From contig JAFIFV010000108.1 in the NCBI GenBank assembly GCA_020831845.1, forward strand, positions 26,141-90,140: a stretch of 64,000 bases of DNA, in the 5' to 3' direction. Source of the DNA: Ectothiorhodospiraceae bacterium (GTDB lineage Bacteria > Pseudomonadota > Gammaproteobacteria > Nitrococcales > Aquisalimonadaceae). The translations under genes were made by a program, and so were the position numbers. Positions 1 through 8,823 of this stretch are shown here, piece by piece (position 1 is the first letter of the stretch; each line of letters starts with the position of its first letter). Under the pieces are notes generated by a model. That model did no database searches. It had not been told where the DNA came from and was given only the letters and a program-made list of their open reading frames with translations.

Positions 1-651
1 CTGGTGTTCGAGATCGACGACACCGATGTTCGCGCATGGATCTACGGAACGACCACCCACCGGACGGAGGTCGAACTGGAACGGGGACGACACTATCTCG
101 GCGTTCGGTTCCAGCCCGGGCAAAGCCGTCACTTTCTGGCGGTGGCCGCGAGCGAGCTCACCGACCGGCGCAGCACCGAGGCGGACCTCCTGCGCCTGCC
201 GCCGGACACGCTGGTCGGCAGCCTTTCCCCGGGGGCTACCCTGCTGGCCACGCTTGAGCAGGCACTGATCAGCTATCTGTCGCGGCACCCTCCGCAATCC
301 GCCCGAATCGACCGCGCCATCGCCATGGCACAAGCTTCCCGGGGTCTGGCCAGCATCCGGGCACTGGTGGAATGCTACGGGGGAAGCCGTCGCCAGTTCG
401 AGCGCGTCTTCCTGCAGACCACCGGCGTCTCAGCAAAGCGGTTCTCGATGATCACCCGCTTCCAGCATGCCCGCGACCTGCTGGCCGGTGACAAGCCATC
501 GCTGGCCGACATCGCGGCTATCAGCGGCTATGCCGACCAGAGCCACATGAACCGGGATTTCCGCCGCCTGGCTGCCGTTCCCCCGGGGCGGTACCTGCGC
601 TCCGGTGTCGCGTTCGTTCAAGACACCCCTCCCCCCAGCAAGCCACGCTGA
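1..651 (+). CDS. AraC-family transcriptional regulator (5' end outside window)
   Basis: The frame is already open at the first base of the window, so the N-terminus is missing and about 216 codons remain; a GTG at position 4 is a possible but unproven start. The last ~100 residues look like the double helix-turn-helix of AraC/XylS regulators: a first helix region around SIRALVECYGGSRRQFERVF and a second reading ADIAAISGYADQSHMNRDF. The upstream part would be the effector-sensing domain. It reads toward a VOC-family gene 31 bp downstream, which may be co-transcribed. The effector cannot be inferred. The AraC fold call is firm; the target genes are unknown. Confidence 0.85.
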   Translation: MVFEIDDTDVRAWIYGTTTHRTEVELERGRHYLGVRFQPGQSRHFLAVAASELTDRRSTEADLLRLPPDTLVGSLSPGATLLATLEQALISYLSRHPPQSARIDRAIAMAQASRGLASIRALVECYGGSRRQFERVFLQTTGVSAKRFSMITRFQHARDLLAGDKPSLADIAAISGYADQSHMNRDFRRLAAVPPGRYLRSGVAFVQDTPPPSKPR

Positions 652-682
652 GCCCTGATTTCACCAAGCGAGGAGCTGTGTC

Positions 683-1054
683 ATGAAACTGTGGTCCGGT
701 GTGGTCACCGCTAAACTGGCGGAAAGCCGGGATTTCTACATCCGGTTGTTCGGCTGCAAGGTGCTGTTCGACAGCGACTGGTTTGTTCTTCTGGAACTGG
801 GCGGCGGCGAACTCGGCCTGCTGGCGGCCAACCTGGAGAGCCAGGCCGAACCGTTCCGCGCACCCTCCGACGGCACGGGCCTCTGGGTGGTCGTGGATGT
901 GGACGACGCCCGGGCAGAGCAGGAGCGACTGCGCGCGATGGGGGTTCCCATCATGGTCGCGCTGCGAGACGAACCGTGGGGAGATCGCCATTTCGTGGTC
1001 AGGGATCCCAACGGGGTTGCCGTGGACGTCGTGGAACATCGCCAGCCGCAGTAG
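683..1054 (+). CDS. VOC (glyoxalase/bleomycin-resistance fold) family protein
   Basis: A 123-residue protein of the size of a single vicinal-oxygen-chelate module pair. It begins with an FYxxLFG element (SRDFYIRLFGCKVLFD) and ends with RHFVVRDPNGVAVDVVEH, the usual last strand with DPxG and a metal-ligand-position glutamate. The start is supported by GAGGAG seven bases before the ATG. It follows the AraC gene by 31 bp and could be controlled with it. VOC proteins range from lyases and dioxygenases to antibiotic-binding proteins, so no substrate is assigned. Confidence 0.85.
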   Translation: MKLWSGVVTAKLAESRDFYIRLFGCKVLFDSDWFVLLELGGGELGLLAANLESQAEPFRAPSDGTGLWVVVDVDDARAEQERLRAMGVPIMVALRDEPWGDRHFVVRDPNGVAVDVVEHRQPQ

Positions 1055-1288
1055 CAACGGGTGCCGCCCCGGCCCTGGTGGCCCGGGCGCGCTTTCTTAG
1101 CGTCGCTGGCCAACAGGACGACCGCCCCACGTTGGCCGTCGCCGCGCCTCCCGCCGATGGCATCTATTGCGACCAGATTCTTCAAGTTGCGCGCCGATCA
1201 GGAAAGTATGCTTGTCGAATAAGGTGCTAAAGCACTGAATGAACCCACCACCAGCCGCGCCGCGGCATGACAATAATGGAGGAGAGCC

Positions 1289-2266
1289 ATGCGAATCCCG
1301 GCAAGGAAACTGTCGCTTGGCCTGGTCCTGGCAGCGGGAGTTTGGCTGGCCGCTGCAGCCTTGGCCGACGACGCTCACTGGGATGGCGAGTGGGAGACGT
1401 TGCCCGCCGACTTCCCCGACTTCCAGTACAGCGAGGAAGAACTGCACGCGCTCTGGGACACGCTGCACCTCCGGGACGGCCTGCCATGGCCCGATGCGGA
1501 CTACGTCTCCAAGTGGGGCGAGAGCGCGGGCAACGCGGAAGCGGTGGCGGCCTCGCTGGTGGAGGGCTGGCGCCTTTACCATGCCGGGGAATTCCAGCGC
1601 GCCTACGAAATCGGCACCGAGGCCGGCCCGGCCGGCAACCTGCTCGCAGGCCGCGCCTGGCTCACCTACGCCAGTCATGTACCCGAGGATTCGGAGATTC
1701 GCGCCGCCATGCTGGCCGAGGGCAGCGAACGCTTCACGCAACGCATGGAAGCACGCGACGGCGAAACCCCGGCCTGGGAACACATGGGCCTGGCGCTGAT
1801 GCTGGGCCAGTACTCGAAGACGCTCTCTACCGGGAGAGCCGTCCGTGAGGGCATACCTGGCACCGTGCGCGACCACCTGGACAAGGCACTGGACAAGCAC
1901 CCCGATCTGCCGGCCGCGCTGGGCACCTACGGTGGCTACCACACCGAGCTGATCGACCGGGTCGGCGGCATGCTGGCCAGAATGACATACGGCGCCAGCC
2001 GTGACGCCGCCCGCGACTACTTCGAACGCGCGCTGGAGGCGGATCCGAAGCTGGTCATGGCCCGAACCGAGTTCGGGGAAGCACTGCTGCGACTGGACGA
2101 TGATGCCAACTGGGACAACGCCATGCGGGAGCTGGAAAAGGCCGTCGGAACCAAGCCGCTGGATGCGGACGACGAGCTGGAGCGCAGGCGTGCCGTACGG
2201 CTGATCGAGGAATGGACGCACAAGCGCGAAGGCAACAACGACACGCTTCCCGACCTCGGCGGCTGA
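1289..2266 (+). CDS. Exported TPR-like protein
   Basis: A 325-residue protein with a clear Sec signal peptide (RIPARK, then LSLGLVLAAGVWLAAAALA, cleavage near ADD at about residue 28). The rest is helical and repeat-like: FQRAYEIGTEAG at ~105-120, a DHLDKALDKHPDLPAALG segment near 195-210 and ARDYFERALEADPKLVMART near 235-255, all typical of TPR helices. The TGASRDAARDYFERAL-like stretch recalls the TPR components (TatT) of some TRAP transporters, but no TRAP permease is nearby. GGAGGAGAGCC precedes the ATG. It sits 112 bp upstream of the alkane hydroxylase gene on the same strand. Its role is not known. Confidence 0.7.
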   Translation: MRIPARKLSLGLVLAAGVWLAAAALADDAHWDGEWETLPADFPDFQYSEEELHALWDTLHLRDGLPWPDADYVSKWGESAGNAEAVAASLVEGWRLYHAGEFQRAYEIGTEAGPAGNLLAGRAWLTYASHVPEDSEIRAAMLAEGSERFTQRMEARDGETPAWEHMGLALMLGQYSKTLSTGRAVREGIPGTVRDHLDKALDKHPDLPAALGTYGGYHTELIDRVGGMLARMTYGASRDAARDYFERALEADPKLVMARTEFGEALLRLDDDANWDNAMRELEKAVGTKPLDADDELERRRAVRLIEEWTHKREGNNDTLPDLGG

Positions 2267-2378
2267 CGACTGCGACCGCTTTCTTCAAGCGCGGCCCGGC
2301 CGGTCCATGCTACTGCTTTTCAGACATAGTGCGGAGCGTGCGGCAGACACGCGGAAGCTGACAGCGGAGGAGACAGAA

Positions 2379-3584
2379 ATGCTGAAGTACCTGCGTTTCA
2401 CCTGGATGCCGGCACTGATCGCGCTGGGCACCGTCGCCCAGTTCATGGGCGGCTGGTGGCTGTGGTCAGGTCTGGCTGTAGGCATCGTACTGGGTCTGGT
2501 ACTGGACAATATCGCGGGGGACGACCTGTCGGAACCGACGTATCGCTACCCCTGGTTTCTGAACCTGTGCCTGTTCATGACCCTACCGCTGCTCTGGGCG
2601 GCCGCCGTGGGCTATGCCTGGCATCTCAGCAGCGACGACCTGCTGGGCATTGGAACAGCCATTACCGCAGCTACCGGGTACGACGCGCTGGCCGCCAAGG
2701 CCGCCACTGGCCCCCTGCATCTGCTGGGCGGGGCCCTGTCGGTGGGCTTCGTTTTCGCCTCGGCAGGCACCGTGATTGCCCACGAACTGATCCACCGGAC
2801 CTGGAGCCCGGTCTCGCTGATCACGGGCCGCTGGATGCTGGCGCTGACCGCCGATGCCTCGTTCGCCATCGAACACGTCTACGGCCATCACCGCAACGTC
2901 GCCACGCGCTCCGATCCGGCCACCGCACGGCGTGGCGAGAGCGGCTGGCATTTCGTGGTGCGCTCCACCGTCATGAGCTACCTGGGCGCCTGGAAGCTGG
3001 AACGCGAACGCCTGCTGCGGCGGGGCCACAATGTATGGAGCTGGCGCAACCGCGTGCTGCGCGGCAATGCCATGACCCTGCTTTATCTGGCCTTCTTCTA
3101 CTGGGCCGCCGGCTGGATCGGCGCGCTGGCGTTCATTGCCATCGCGCTCTACGGCAAAGCCTTTCTCGAGTTCGTCAACTACATGGAGCATTACGGCATC
3201 GTGCGCGTGCCGGGCGAGCCGGTGGAACCGCGCCACTCATGGAACACCAACCGCCGCATCAGCAGCATTTTCCTGTTCAATCTGACCCGGCATTCCAACC
3301 ACCATGCCGAGGACGACCGGCCTTTCTGGGAACTGCGCCCCTATCCCGAGGCACCTACGCTGCCTTACGGCTACCTGCCCATGATCGTGCTGGGCGCCTT
3401 GCCCCCGCTCTGGCACCGCATCATGACGCCCAAGGTCAAGGAGTGGGACCGGCTCTATGCACGGGAAAGCGAAAGGGCACTGATCCGCGAAGCCAACCTG
3501 GCCAGCGGCATGCCTGCCTTCCTGGAAGAGGAAACCGCCCACTCGGCTTCCGCACCCGCCCGGACCGCGGCTGGAGAGCACTGA
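2379..3584 (+). CDS. alkB: AlkB-type membrane alkane/alkyl-group hydroxylase
   Basis: A 401-residue non-haem di-iron integral membrane hydroxylase. All histidine boxes are present: HELIH (135-139), HVYGHH (166-171), the AlkB-type NYMEHYG (268-273) and RHSNHH (304-309). Several hydrophobic spans precede and separate them. The start at 2379 is chosen because GGAGGAGACAGAA lies just before the ATG and the hydrophobic start MLKYLRFTW follows; the frame is open upstream but without such support. The next gene begins inside its stop codon (ATGA) and encodes a ferredoxin-reductase, the likely electron donor, so no separate rubredoxin is needed. The NYMEHYG box favours AlkB proper, while the partner is like that of xylene monooxygenase XylM. 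Substrate may be n-alkanes or alkyl-aromatics. Confidence 0.93.
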   Translation: MLKYLRFTWMPALIALGTVAQFMGGWWLWSGLAVGIVLGLVLDNIAGDDLSEPTYRYPWFLNLCLFMTLPLLWAAAVGYAWHLSSDDLLGIGTAITAATGYDALAAKAATGPLHLLGGALSVGFVFASAGTVIAHELIHRTWSPVSLITGRWMLALTADASFAIEHVYGHHRNVATRSDPATARRGESGWHFVVRSTVMSYLGAWKLERERLLRRGHNVWSWRNRVLRGNAMTLLYLAFFYWAAGWIGALAFIAIALYGKAFLEFVNYMEHYGIVRVPGEPVEPRHSWNTNRRISSIFLFNLTRHSNHHAEDDRPFWELRPYPEAPTLPYGYLPMIVLGALPPLWHRIMTPKVKEWDRLYARESERALIREANLASGMPAFLEEETAHSASAPARTAAGEH

Positions 3585-4663
3585 TGCTGAAACGGATCCT
3601 CGGACTGGGCCGGGCGCAGGCGCGAACGGTATCCATCGAAAGCACCGGGCTGTCGTTCCCCGTGGGACCGGGAGAAACCGTGCTGGAAGCCGCGCTGCGT
3701 GCCGGCATCGCCTTCCCCAACAAATGCCGCTCGGGCGCCTGTGGTACCTGTCGCTGTACACTGCGCGAAGGGCGCGTGCGCGAGAAGGTGGACACCTCCT
3801 ACGTACTGGGCGCGGACGATCTGCAGCGCGGACAGATCCTCGCCTGCCAGAGCCTGGCCTGCACCGACCTGCGGCTGGCGGTGGAAGGCCTGCAGCCGCA
3901 GCAACGCATCCCGGCACCAAGGGCCACCGAGGGCGAAATCATCGCGATGCGGCCATTGACCGCGGACATCCTTGAGATCCGTCTGCGCCTGCAGAGCCCC
4001 ATGCCCTACCTTGCCGGCCAGTACGCCGAGCTTGCCCGGAAGGGTATCCCCGGCGCCCGACAGTACTCCTTCGCCCGCGGCAGCGGGGACGGCCATGCAG
4101 TCTCCGAGCCCTGTTTTTTCGTGCGGCATGTGCCGGGCGGGCGTTTCACCGCCTGGCTACACCACCAGGCCGTCGTCGGCGACTGCCTGTCCGTGCAGGG
4201 GCCGTACGGCGATTTCTGGCTGCGCGATGCAATGCGGCCGATGCTGTGTGTCGCGGGCGGCAGCGGCATGGCACCGCTGCGTGCCATGCTGGAGGATGCC
4301 GCAGAACGCCAGGTGGAGCGGGACGTGCTGTTCTGCTTCGGTGCCCGCACGGAAGCCGACCTCTATTGTCTGGACGACATGAAACTGCTGGCCAGCCGCT
4401 GGCGCGGCCGGTTCCGCTTCCTGCCGGTACTCTCCGAGGAGCCAGCGGAATCCGACTGGCAGGGGCGTAGGGGAATGGTAACCGCGGAAATGATGAGCGA
4501 GCTGAAGGACCCGGCCGGGATGGATGCCTACCTGTGCGGCCCGCCACCCATGGTGGACGACGGCATCGCGCGACTGAAAGCGGCCGGCATGGCGGAAGCA
4601 CGCATCCGCTTCGACCGCTTCCTTGATGCCAGCCATCAACCCTCGGCGCAGGCAGTGCCGTAA
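3584..4663 (+). CDS. Fused [2Fe-2S] ferredoxin / FAD-NAD(P)H reductase, electron donor to AlkB
   Basis: A 359-residue protein. Residues ~12-105 are a plant-type ferredoxin with cysteines C48, C53, C56 and C88 (CRSGACGTC then ILACQ). Residues ~112-350 are a ferredoxin-NADP reductase-type module: RQYSFA at 159-164 for FAD, GPYGDF near 206, GGSGMAP at 225-231 and CGPPPMVD near 325 for NAD(P)H. This order matches XylA of xylene monooxygenase and the reductases of ring-hydroxylating systems. The ATG overlaps the stop of the hydroxylase gene by one base, implying translational coupling and a 1:1 electron-transfer pair. The same frame is open far upstream inside alkB, but that part is a shadow. Confidence 0.9.
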   Translation: MLKRILGLGRAQARTVSIESTGLSFPVGPGETVLEAALRAGIAFPNKCRSGACGTCRCTLREGRVREKVDTSYVLGADDLQRGQILACQSLACTDLRLAVEGLQPQQRIPAPRATEGEIIAMRPLTADILEIRLRLQSPMPYLAGQYAELARKGIPGARQYSFARGSGDGHAVSEPCFFVRHVPGGRFTAWLHHQAVVGDCLSVQGPYGDFWLRDAMRPMLCVAGGSGMAPLRAMLEDAAERQVERDVLFCFGARTEADLYCLDDMKLLASRWRGRFRFLPVLSEEPAESDWQGRRGMVTAEMMSELKDPAGMDAYLCGPPPMVDDGIARLKAAGMAEARIRFDRFLDASHQPSAQAVP

Positions 4664-4684
4664 CCATACAGAGCCTGCTCACCA

Positions 4685-4792
4685 GGGGAAGCACCGAATA
4701 ATTCCCACGTTCGCGTTCGCGCTCGAGACCGCACCGTTCGTGGCCAGGAGCAAGGCGCCGCAGGTGGAGCCACGAGGTCGCCTGCGTGGCTG
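4685..4792. repeat. Dispersed repeat, left-half copy (copy D)
   Basis: This stretch begins GGGGAAGCACCGAATAATTC, a diverged version of the end seen at 51301 (GGAAGCGCTGAAGTATTCAC). It continues with CGCGCTCGAGACCG and then GTTCGTGGCCAGGAGCAAGG CGCCGCAGGT, nearly identical to 51331-51376. It fills the gap between the convergent stop codons of the reductase gene (4663) and the OmpW gene (4798). No right end is visible. Confidence 0.75.
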
Positions 4793-4797
4793 GGAAG

Positions 4798-5613
4798 TCA
4801 AAAGCGCCAGCCCACGCTGGCGCCGAACACATGCGGATTCATCTCCAGCCGTAGATCCCCACGCTCCACTTCGATGGGGTCGAACAGCTCCACATCGGAG
4901 GCCAGGCCGATACCGCGCAGACGCGCCCTGGGTTCCACCCGCCCCACGTACTTGTAGTCCACATTCACGAACAGACGCTCGGTAATGGCCACATCCAGGC
5001 CCAGTTGCAGTACATAGCTGAATACATTGTCGATCTTCAACTCCGGTGATGCCGATTCGGTCAGCACGCGGTTCGTGATCCGGCTGTTGTAGGAGAACAC
5101 GTACACCACACCCGCGCCGACATAGGGACTGAAGCGGCTGTCGGGCCAGGGCGTATACACCACCGTCACCACCGGCGGCAGCAAATCGGTCTCGCCGAGT
5201 TCGCGTCCCAGCGCTGGCACGCCTGTGGGAATGCCGCCCGCCTCCGGAGCCAGGGACTCCCGAGCCAGCGTGCCCGTCGCCTCGAATTCGAAGGTGAATG
5301 GCGGGGCCAGTATGGTTTCCACCGCCCAGTGCCCACCACCCCAGGGCAGCCGCCAGCCCAGGGTGGCGCTGACGCGGGTTGCCGCGCCGGAGTCGGTGAC
5401 GCCGGAGCCGGCCACCGCTCCAGGTTCCAGGGCCAGTTGGGCGGTATCGTCCAGCCCCCCCAGAACCAGCTCGCCGCTGGACAGCCGGGCGTCGATCATG
5501 GTGGCGCCGGGTTTGACGTAGAAGCGGTACTCGCTGGACAGCCGGGCCTCCACCGTGCCGGTGGTGACCGCAACCAGCAGCAGCACCCAGCTTGGTAATC
5601 GCAGACGCATCAT
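4798..5613 (-). CDS. OmpW/AlkL-family outer membrane protein
   Basis: A 271-residue protein with a signal peptide (LPSWVLLLVAVTTGTVEA) and a C-terminal aromatic residue (ASVGWRF), the usual ending of outer-membrane barrels. SPYVGAGVVYVFSYNSRI, the FVNVDYKYV strand and FGASVGWRF match the OmpW family of eight-stranded barrels, which includes AlkL, the importer of hydrophobic substrates in alkane degraders. Some 50-60 extra residues between strands (about 60-130) make it longer than typical OmpW (about 210). It follows the Ig-like lipoprotein gene by 12 bp on the same strand, so the two probably form an operon. Its position next to alkB supports an uptake role, which is inference. Confidence 0.82.
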   Translation of the reverse strand: MMRLRLPSWVLLLVAVTTGTVEARLSSEYRFYVKPGATMIDARLSSGELVLGGLDDTAQLALEPGAVAGSGVTDSGAATRVSATLGWRLPWGGGHWAVETILAPPFTFEFEATGTLARESLAPEAGGIPTGVPALGRELGETDLLPPVVTVVYTPWPDSRFSPYVGAGVVYVFSYNSRITNRVLTESASPELKIDNVFSYVLQLGLDVAITERLFVNVDYKYVGRVEPRARLRGIGLASDVELFDPIEVERGDLRLEMNPHVFGASVGWRF

Positions 5614-5625
5614 CGACTCTCCCTG

Positions 5626-8523
5626 TCAGCGGAACATGCCCTGCAGGCGGGCATCGCCGCGCAGGGGCGGTCCACGCATCTGCAGCTTTACGGCGCCCGG
5701 CGGCATACGTATGTCCAGCGCACCGCTGCCGGACAACGGGATACTGGGATCCACCACCACGTGCAGTTGCATCGGCTCCACGTTTTCCAGATTCAGCTGC
5801 AGGCGGCCGTCATCGGTGTAGCTGATCGGCCCTTCCAGGCGGATCGGCGCCGCCATGCTGCGCATCAGTTGGTTACCCTGCACGCCCGGCGCGCCGCTGA
5901 CAGTCATATCGGGCGCGTCGATGTACAGCTCCGTCTCCAGCTCGAACCAGGGGCCGCCGTCAGGGCCTTCCACGATGTAGCCGATACTGGCCTCGCGCTG
6001 GCGGATAAGCAGCCGCCCGGTTTCCGCGACCGCATTGAAGTTGATGATGCCCAGCGCCCGGTAATTCACTGCCAGCTCGATGCCTGTCCCGAGCAGCACT
6101 TGCGGCGAAACCCGCACCGGAATGCGTCCGTCCGCCGCCTCGGCGGTGAGGATGTCCACCATCAGGCTGTAGCTGATGAAAGAACGATGCTCCCCGGTGA
6201 TGGAGGCGTCCGTCACGTTGCCGGAGACACCGGCAACATCCATCGCGATGCTGTTCTCCGCGCGCGGTCGCTCGTCGGGTCCGATCACCCCGTTGCCGTC
6301 CACGTCGGTGTAGGGGTTGCTCTTCAGCGAGGTGTAGATGCCATCCGTTGGCGCAACGGCAAGAAAGGGCATCACCACCGTATGGCCACCACCGCTACCG
6401 CCGGTCAGCGGGGCGGTATTCAATGGCAATCCGGACCCGGCGCCGATGATGCCGGCCGACTCGATCACCAGCTGATAGCGCTCGCCGACGGACAAGGGCC
6501 GTACCGGTCGCAAGCGCACACTGCGCTCGTCACGGTCCATGACCGTCGCCACCGGCCCGCTGCACTGGCCGTTTCCGTCGACGCGCTCCAGCCGCACCGT
6601 GCCGGCGCCACAGGCTCCCGCGGGCACCATCGATTCCAGATCCACCGGCCGGTCGAAATACACTTCCACCGCACGGTCCGCCGGCTGCTCGAAGACCTCC
6701 AGCAGCACATCGGAACTTCGCCCGCCGCGGCAGCGGCCGGCGATGTCGCCGCCGGACGTGGCATTGCCTCCGACAAGCGCACAAGGCACGCCGACATTGA
6801 TGCCAAGCAACTGGGGCGCTCCGTCCGGCGCATCCAGTGCCGGCACATGGAACGCGCGTTGCCCCGGGTTCTGCAGATAACCTCCTCGCACCGAGCGGAT
6901 ATCGCCGGCCACGTCGACAACGTAGTCCGCGCCGCGCTGCAGGGGTTCTTCCGGGGCGAGCATCAGCGCGGCTCCGTCCGGCCGTACAGAGAAGGCGACG
7001 GAATCGGTGCCGTTGCGAAGCAGCAACAGGTTCTGCTCCGGCACGATGCTGCGCGCATCCGGCGGCTCGGAGAACAGCAGCTGTATCTGGTGGCGAGGAT
7101 CGATAAAGTCGCTGCCGTCGGCCGGAGCCGAGGCCAGCAGTTCCAACGGCGCAGGCACGCCTTCATCAATCACGTCATCAGGTCCCTCGAGCCGCAAGGA
7201 GAATGCGGCCAGCCCACCGGATGCGCCGCCCAGCACGGCGGCATCCAGCATGCCCACCAGCTCCAGTACCAGCCGACCCTCCCGGCTGTGCAGAAGGCCG
7301 GCCGAGCGCACGTCGAGGAATTGCTGGGTAAACACGCCGTGGGCATTCGGCTCCCGGGCGATGATGGCGAGATCGCCGTCCAGCACGGCCGCGACTCCGT
7401 CACGGCGGCCGTCATCGGTAAACGGATTGTCGAAAAAGTAGCCGTTGCCGTTGGTCAGGAACACCACGGTCAAGGTGTCGGTGTGCAGGCCTCCCGGCAC
7501 GGTGCTCGCCAGGCGCATGTCGAGCGGCTCTACCTGCAGCGCCTGTCCCGCCGGAACGGTAAACGGAATCAGCCGGCTGAATGCGCGGGGGTCGGCCACG
7601 CGCACGTTCAGGCCGCCGCTCATCGCCAGCATATTGCTCCCCAGCAACGCGGCATCCAGGGCCTTGGCGTTTATGGGTAACCCGGTGACGCGGGAGACCG
7701 CCGAGCGGTCGCCGACCAACCGGTAATGCTGCGAGGCCACCTCGCCGGGGTCCAGGGGCCGGAACTGACGGTGGGCGGCCACGGCCTGTCGGCCGTTCTC
7801 GCCGCGCACGGCCGCCGTAACCTCCAGCGTGTACGCCGCACCCGCTTCCAGCGGTTCTGCGGCAGCGAAGACCACTCGACTGCCCTGCACCTTCAGATGT
7901 CCGGGCACCGCGTCTCCGTCCGCGTCGCGCACATGCACGCTGTCATGCAACCGCACCGATGCGGCGTCCAGGGGTTCGGAGAAACGCAGCCGTAGCGTAC
8001 TGTCCGGCAGTACGGGCAACCGCTCGCCGTCCGGCAACATCCGCCGCAATTCCGGTGCGGTGTCGGCGCTGGGCGCGGTTACCGCGGTTTCGAACCGGCT
8101 CAGGGGCTCGCCGTCCCAGCGCAATGTGTACGCACTTCCAGCCTCCAGCCGGGGTGGATGCAAGTGCAGCACGTCCGGCGCCCCGGCAGGGCGCCGGATC
8201 GCGAGGGGAATCTGGGCACCCTGCGCATCCTCCAGCATCAACGCCTCCAGCGCATCCCCCTCCGGAGGCGCCTCCCAGTACAGCAGCAGCGGAGCGCCCG
8301 CCGGCACCCCCATCTGACCATCCGGGGGATAGACGAAGCCAAGACCGGCTGGCCCGATCGGCGAGCGGGATTCAGCGCGTGTTTGCGAGGACGGATCGCC
8401 GCTCTGCTCGATGCAACCCTGAAGCAGCAGAGCAACAAGGAAGAAAAGGGCAGCGGCAGGCCGGACACCGCTGCAACGGCCGGTAGCCGATACCACCACA
8501 CCCGCGGATGGCAGACAGTCCAT
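5626..8523 (-). CDS. Large Ig-like (Big_5/SbsA-type) repeat lipoprotein
   Basis: A 965-residue protein. The start at 8523 is preferred because GGAGGAGTGTTCC precedes the ATG; the frame stays open 31 codons further upstream. A hydrophobic run ends in LLLQGC, a lipobox with Cys37. Ig-like modules begin near residues 57 (PPDGQMGVPAG), 155 (RLRFSEPLDAASV), 460 (SAPADGSDF, then LLFSEPPDARSI) and 620 (AVEVYFDRPVDLESM). The xFSEPxDxxS pattern is that of the SbsA Ig-like domain. A calcium-like DVDGNGVIGPDE loop lies near residue 740. The C-terminal third has no recognised fold. It is 12 bp ahead of the OmpW gene, so the two may form an envelope unit. A surface hydrocarbon-contact role is only a guess. 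Confidence 0.8.
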   Translation of the reverse strand: MDCLPSAGVVVSATGRCSGVRPAAALFFLVALLLQGCIEQSGDPSSQTRAESRSPIGPAGLGFVYPPDGQMGVPAGAPLLLYWEAPPEGDALEALMLEDAQGAQIPLAIRRPAGAPDVLHLHPPRLEAGSAYTLRWDGEPLSRFETAVTAPSADTAPELRRMLPDGERLPVLPDSTLRLRFSEPLDAASVRLHDSVHVRDADGDAVPGHLKVQGSRVVFAAAEPLEAGAAYTLEVTAAVRGENGRQAVAAHRQFRPLDPGEVASQHYRLVGDRSAVSRVTGLPINAKALDAALLGSNMLAMSGGLNVRVADPRAFSRLIPFTVPAGQALQVEPLDMRLASTVPGGLHTDTLTVVFLTNGNGYFFDNPFTDDGRRDGVAAVLDGDLAIIAREPNAHGVFTQQFLDVRSAGLLHSREGRLVLELVGMLDAAVLGGASGGLAAFSLRLEGPDDVIDEGVPAPLELLASAPADGSDFIDPRHQIQLLFSEPPDARSIVPEQNLLLLRNGTDSVAFSVRPDGAALMLAPEEPLQRGADYVVDVAGDIRSVRGGYLQNPGQRAFHVPALDAPDGAPQLLGINVGVPCALVGGNATSGGDIAGRCRGGRSSDVLLEVFEQPADRAVEVYFDRPVDLESMVPAGACGAGTVRLERVDGNGQCSGPVATVMDRDERSVRLRPVRPLSVGERYQLVIESAGIIGAGSGLPLNTAPLTGGSGGGHTVVMPFLAVAPTDGIYTSLKSNPYTDVDGNGVIGPDERPRAENSIAMDVAGVSGNVTDASITGEHRSFISYSLMVDILTAEAADGRIPVRVSPQVLLGTGIELAVNYRALGIINFNAVAETGRLLIRQREASIGYIVEGPDGGPWFELETELYIDAPDMTVSGAPGVQGNQLMRSMAAPIRLEGPISYTDDGRLQLNLENVEPMQLHVVVDPSIPLSGSGALDIRMPPGAVKLQMRGPPLRGDARLQGMFR

Positions 8524-8823
8524 GGAACACTCCTCCGTGTGCCGATGCGTCCGGACCGCGATCATGCGTGCAGCGTGGCGAGGCCGGCGCCCGGCTATCC
8601 CGGAATACTCCGGCACCGTGACGCTCCCTCGCGCATGCTGCCGGGTATCCCTTGTTATCTGTCAATCAGACTATCGGGAAAGCCTCCTTGTCGGCTTGAA
8701 AAAAACGGTCAACCTTCGGCTGACAATGCCCCCGCGCCGAAGGCGTTCCGCCGATGGGCGACAGGGCCAATGCGACCTGGGCAACTGTCGGTTGCGGAGC
8801 GCTGTCGGGCTGCTGGCGGAGGG

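Noticed and set aside
1228..1250. Possible further repeat end (AAAGCACTGAATGAAC)
   Set aside because: Only ten bases match the repeat end and the flanks do not; chance similarity cannot be excluded.
5761..7680. 639-codon open frame on the plus strand
   Set aside because: Antisense of the Ig-like lipoprotein gene; composition (many His, Gln, Arg) is typical of a shadow frame.
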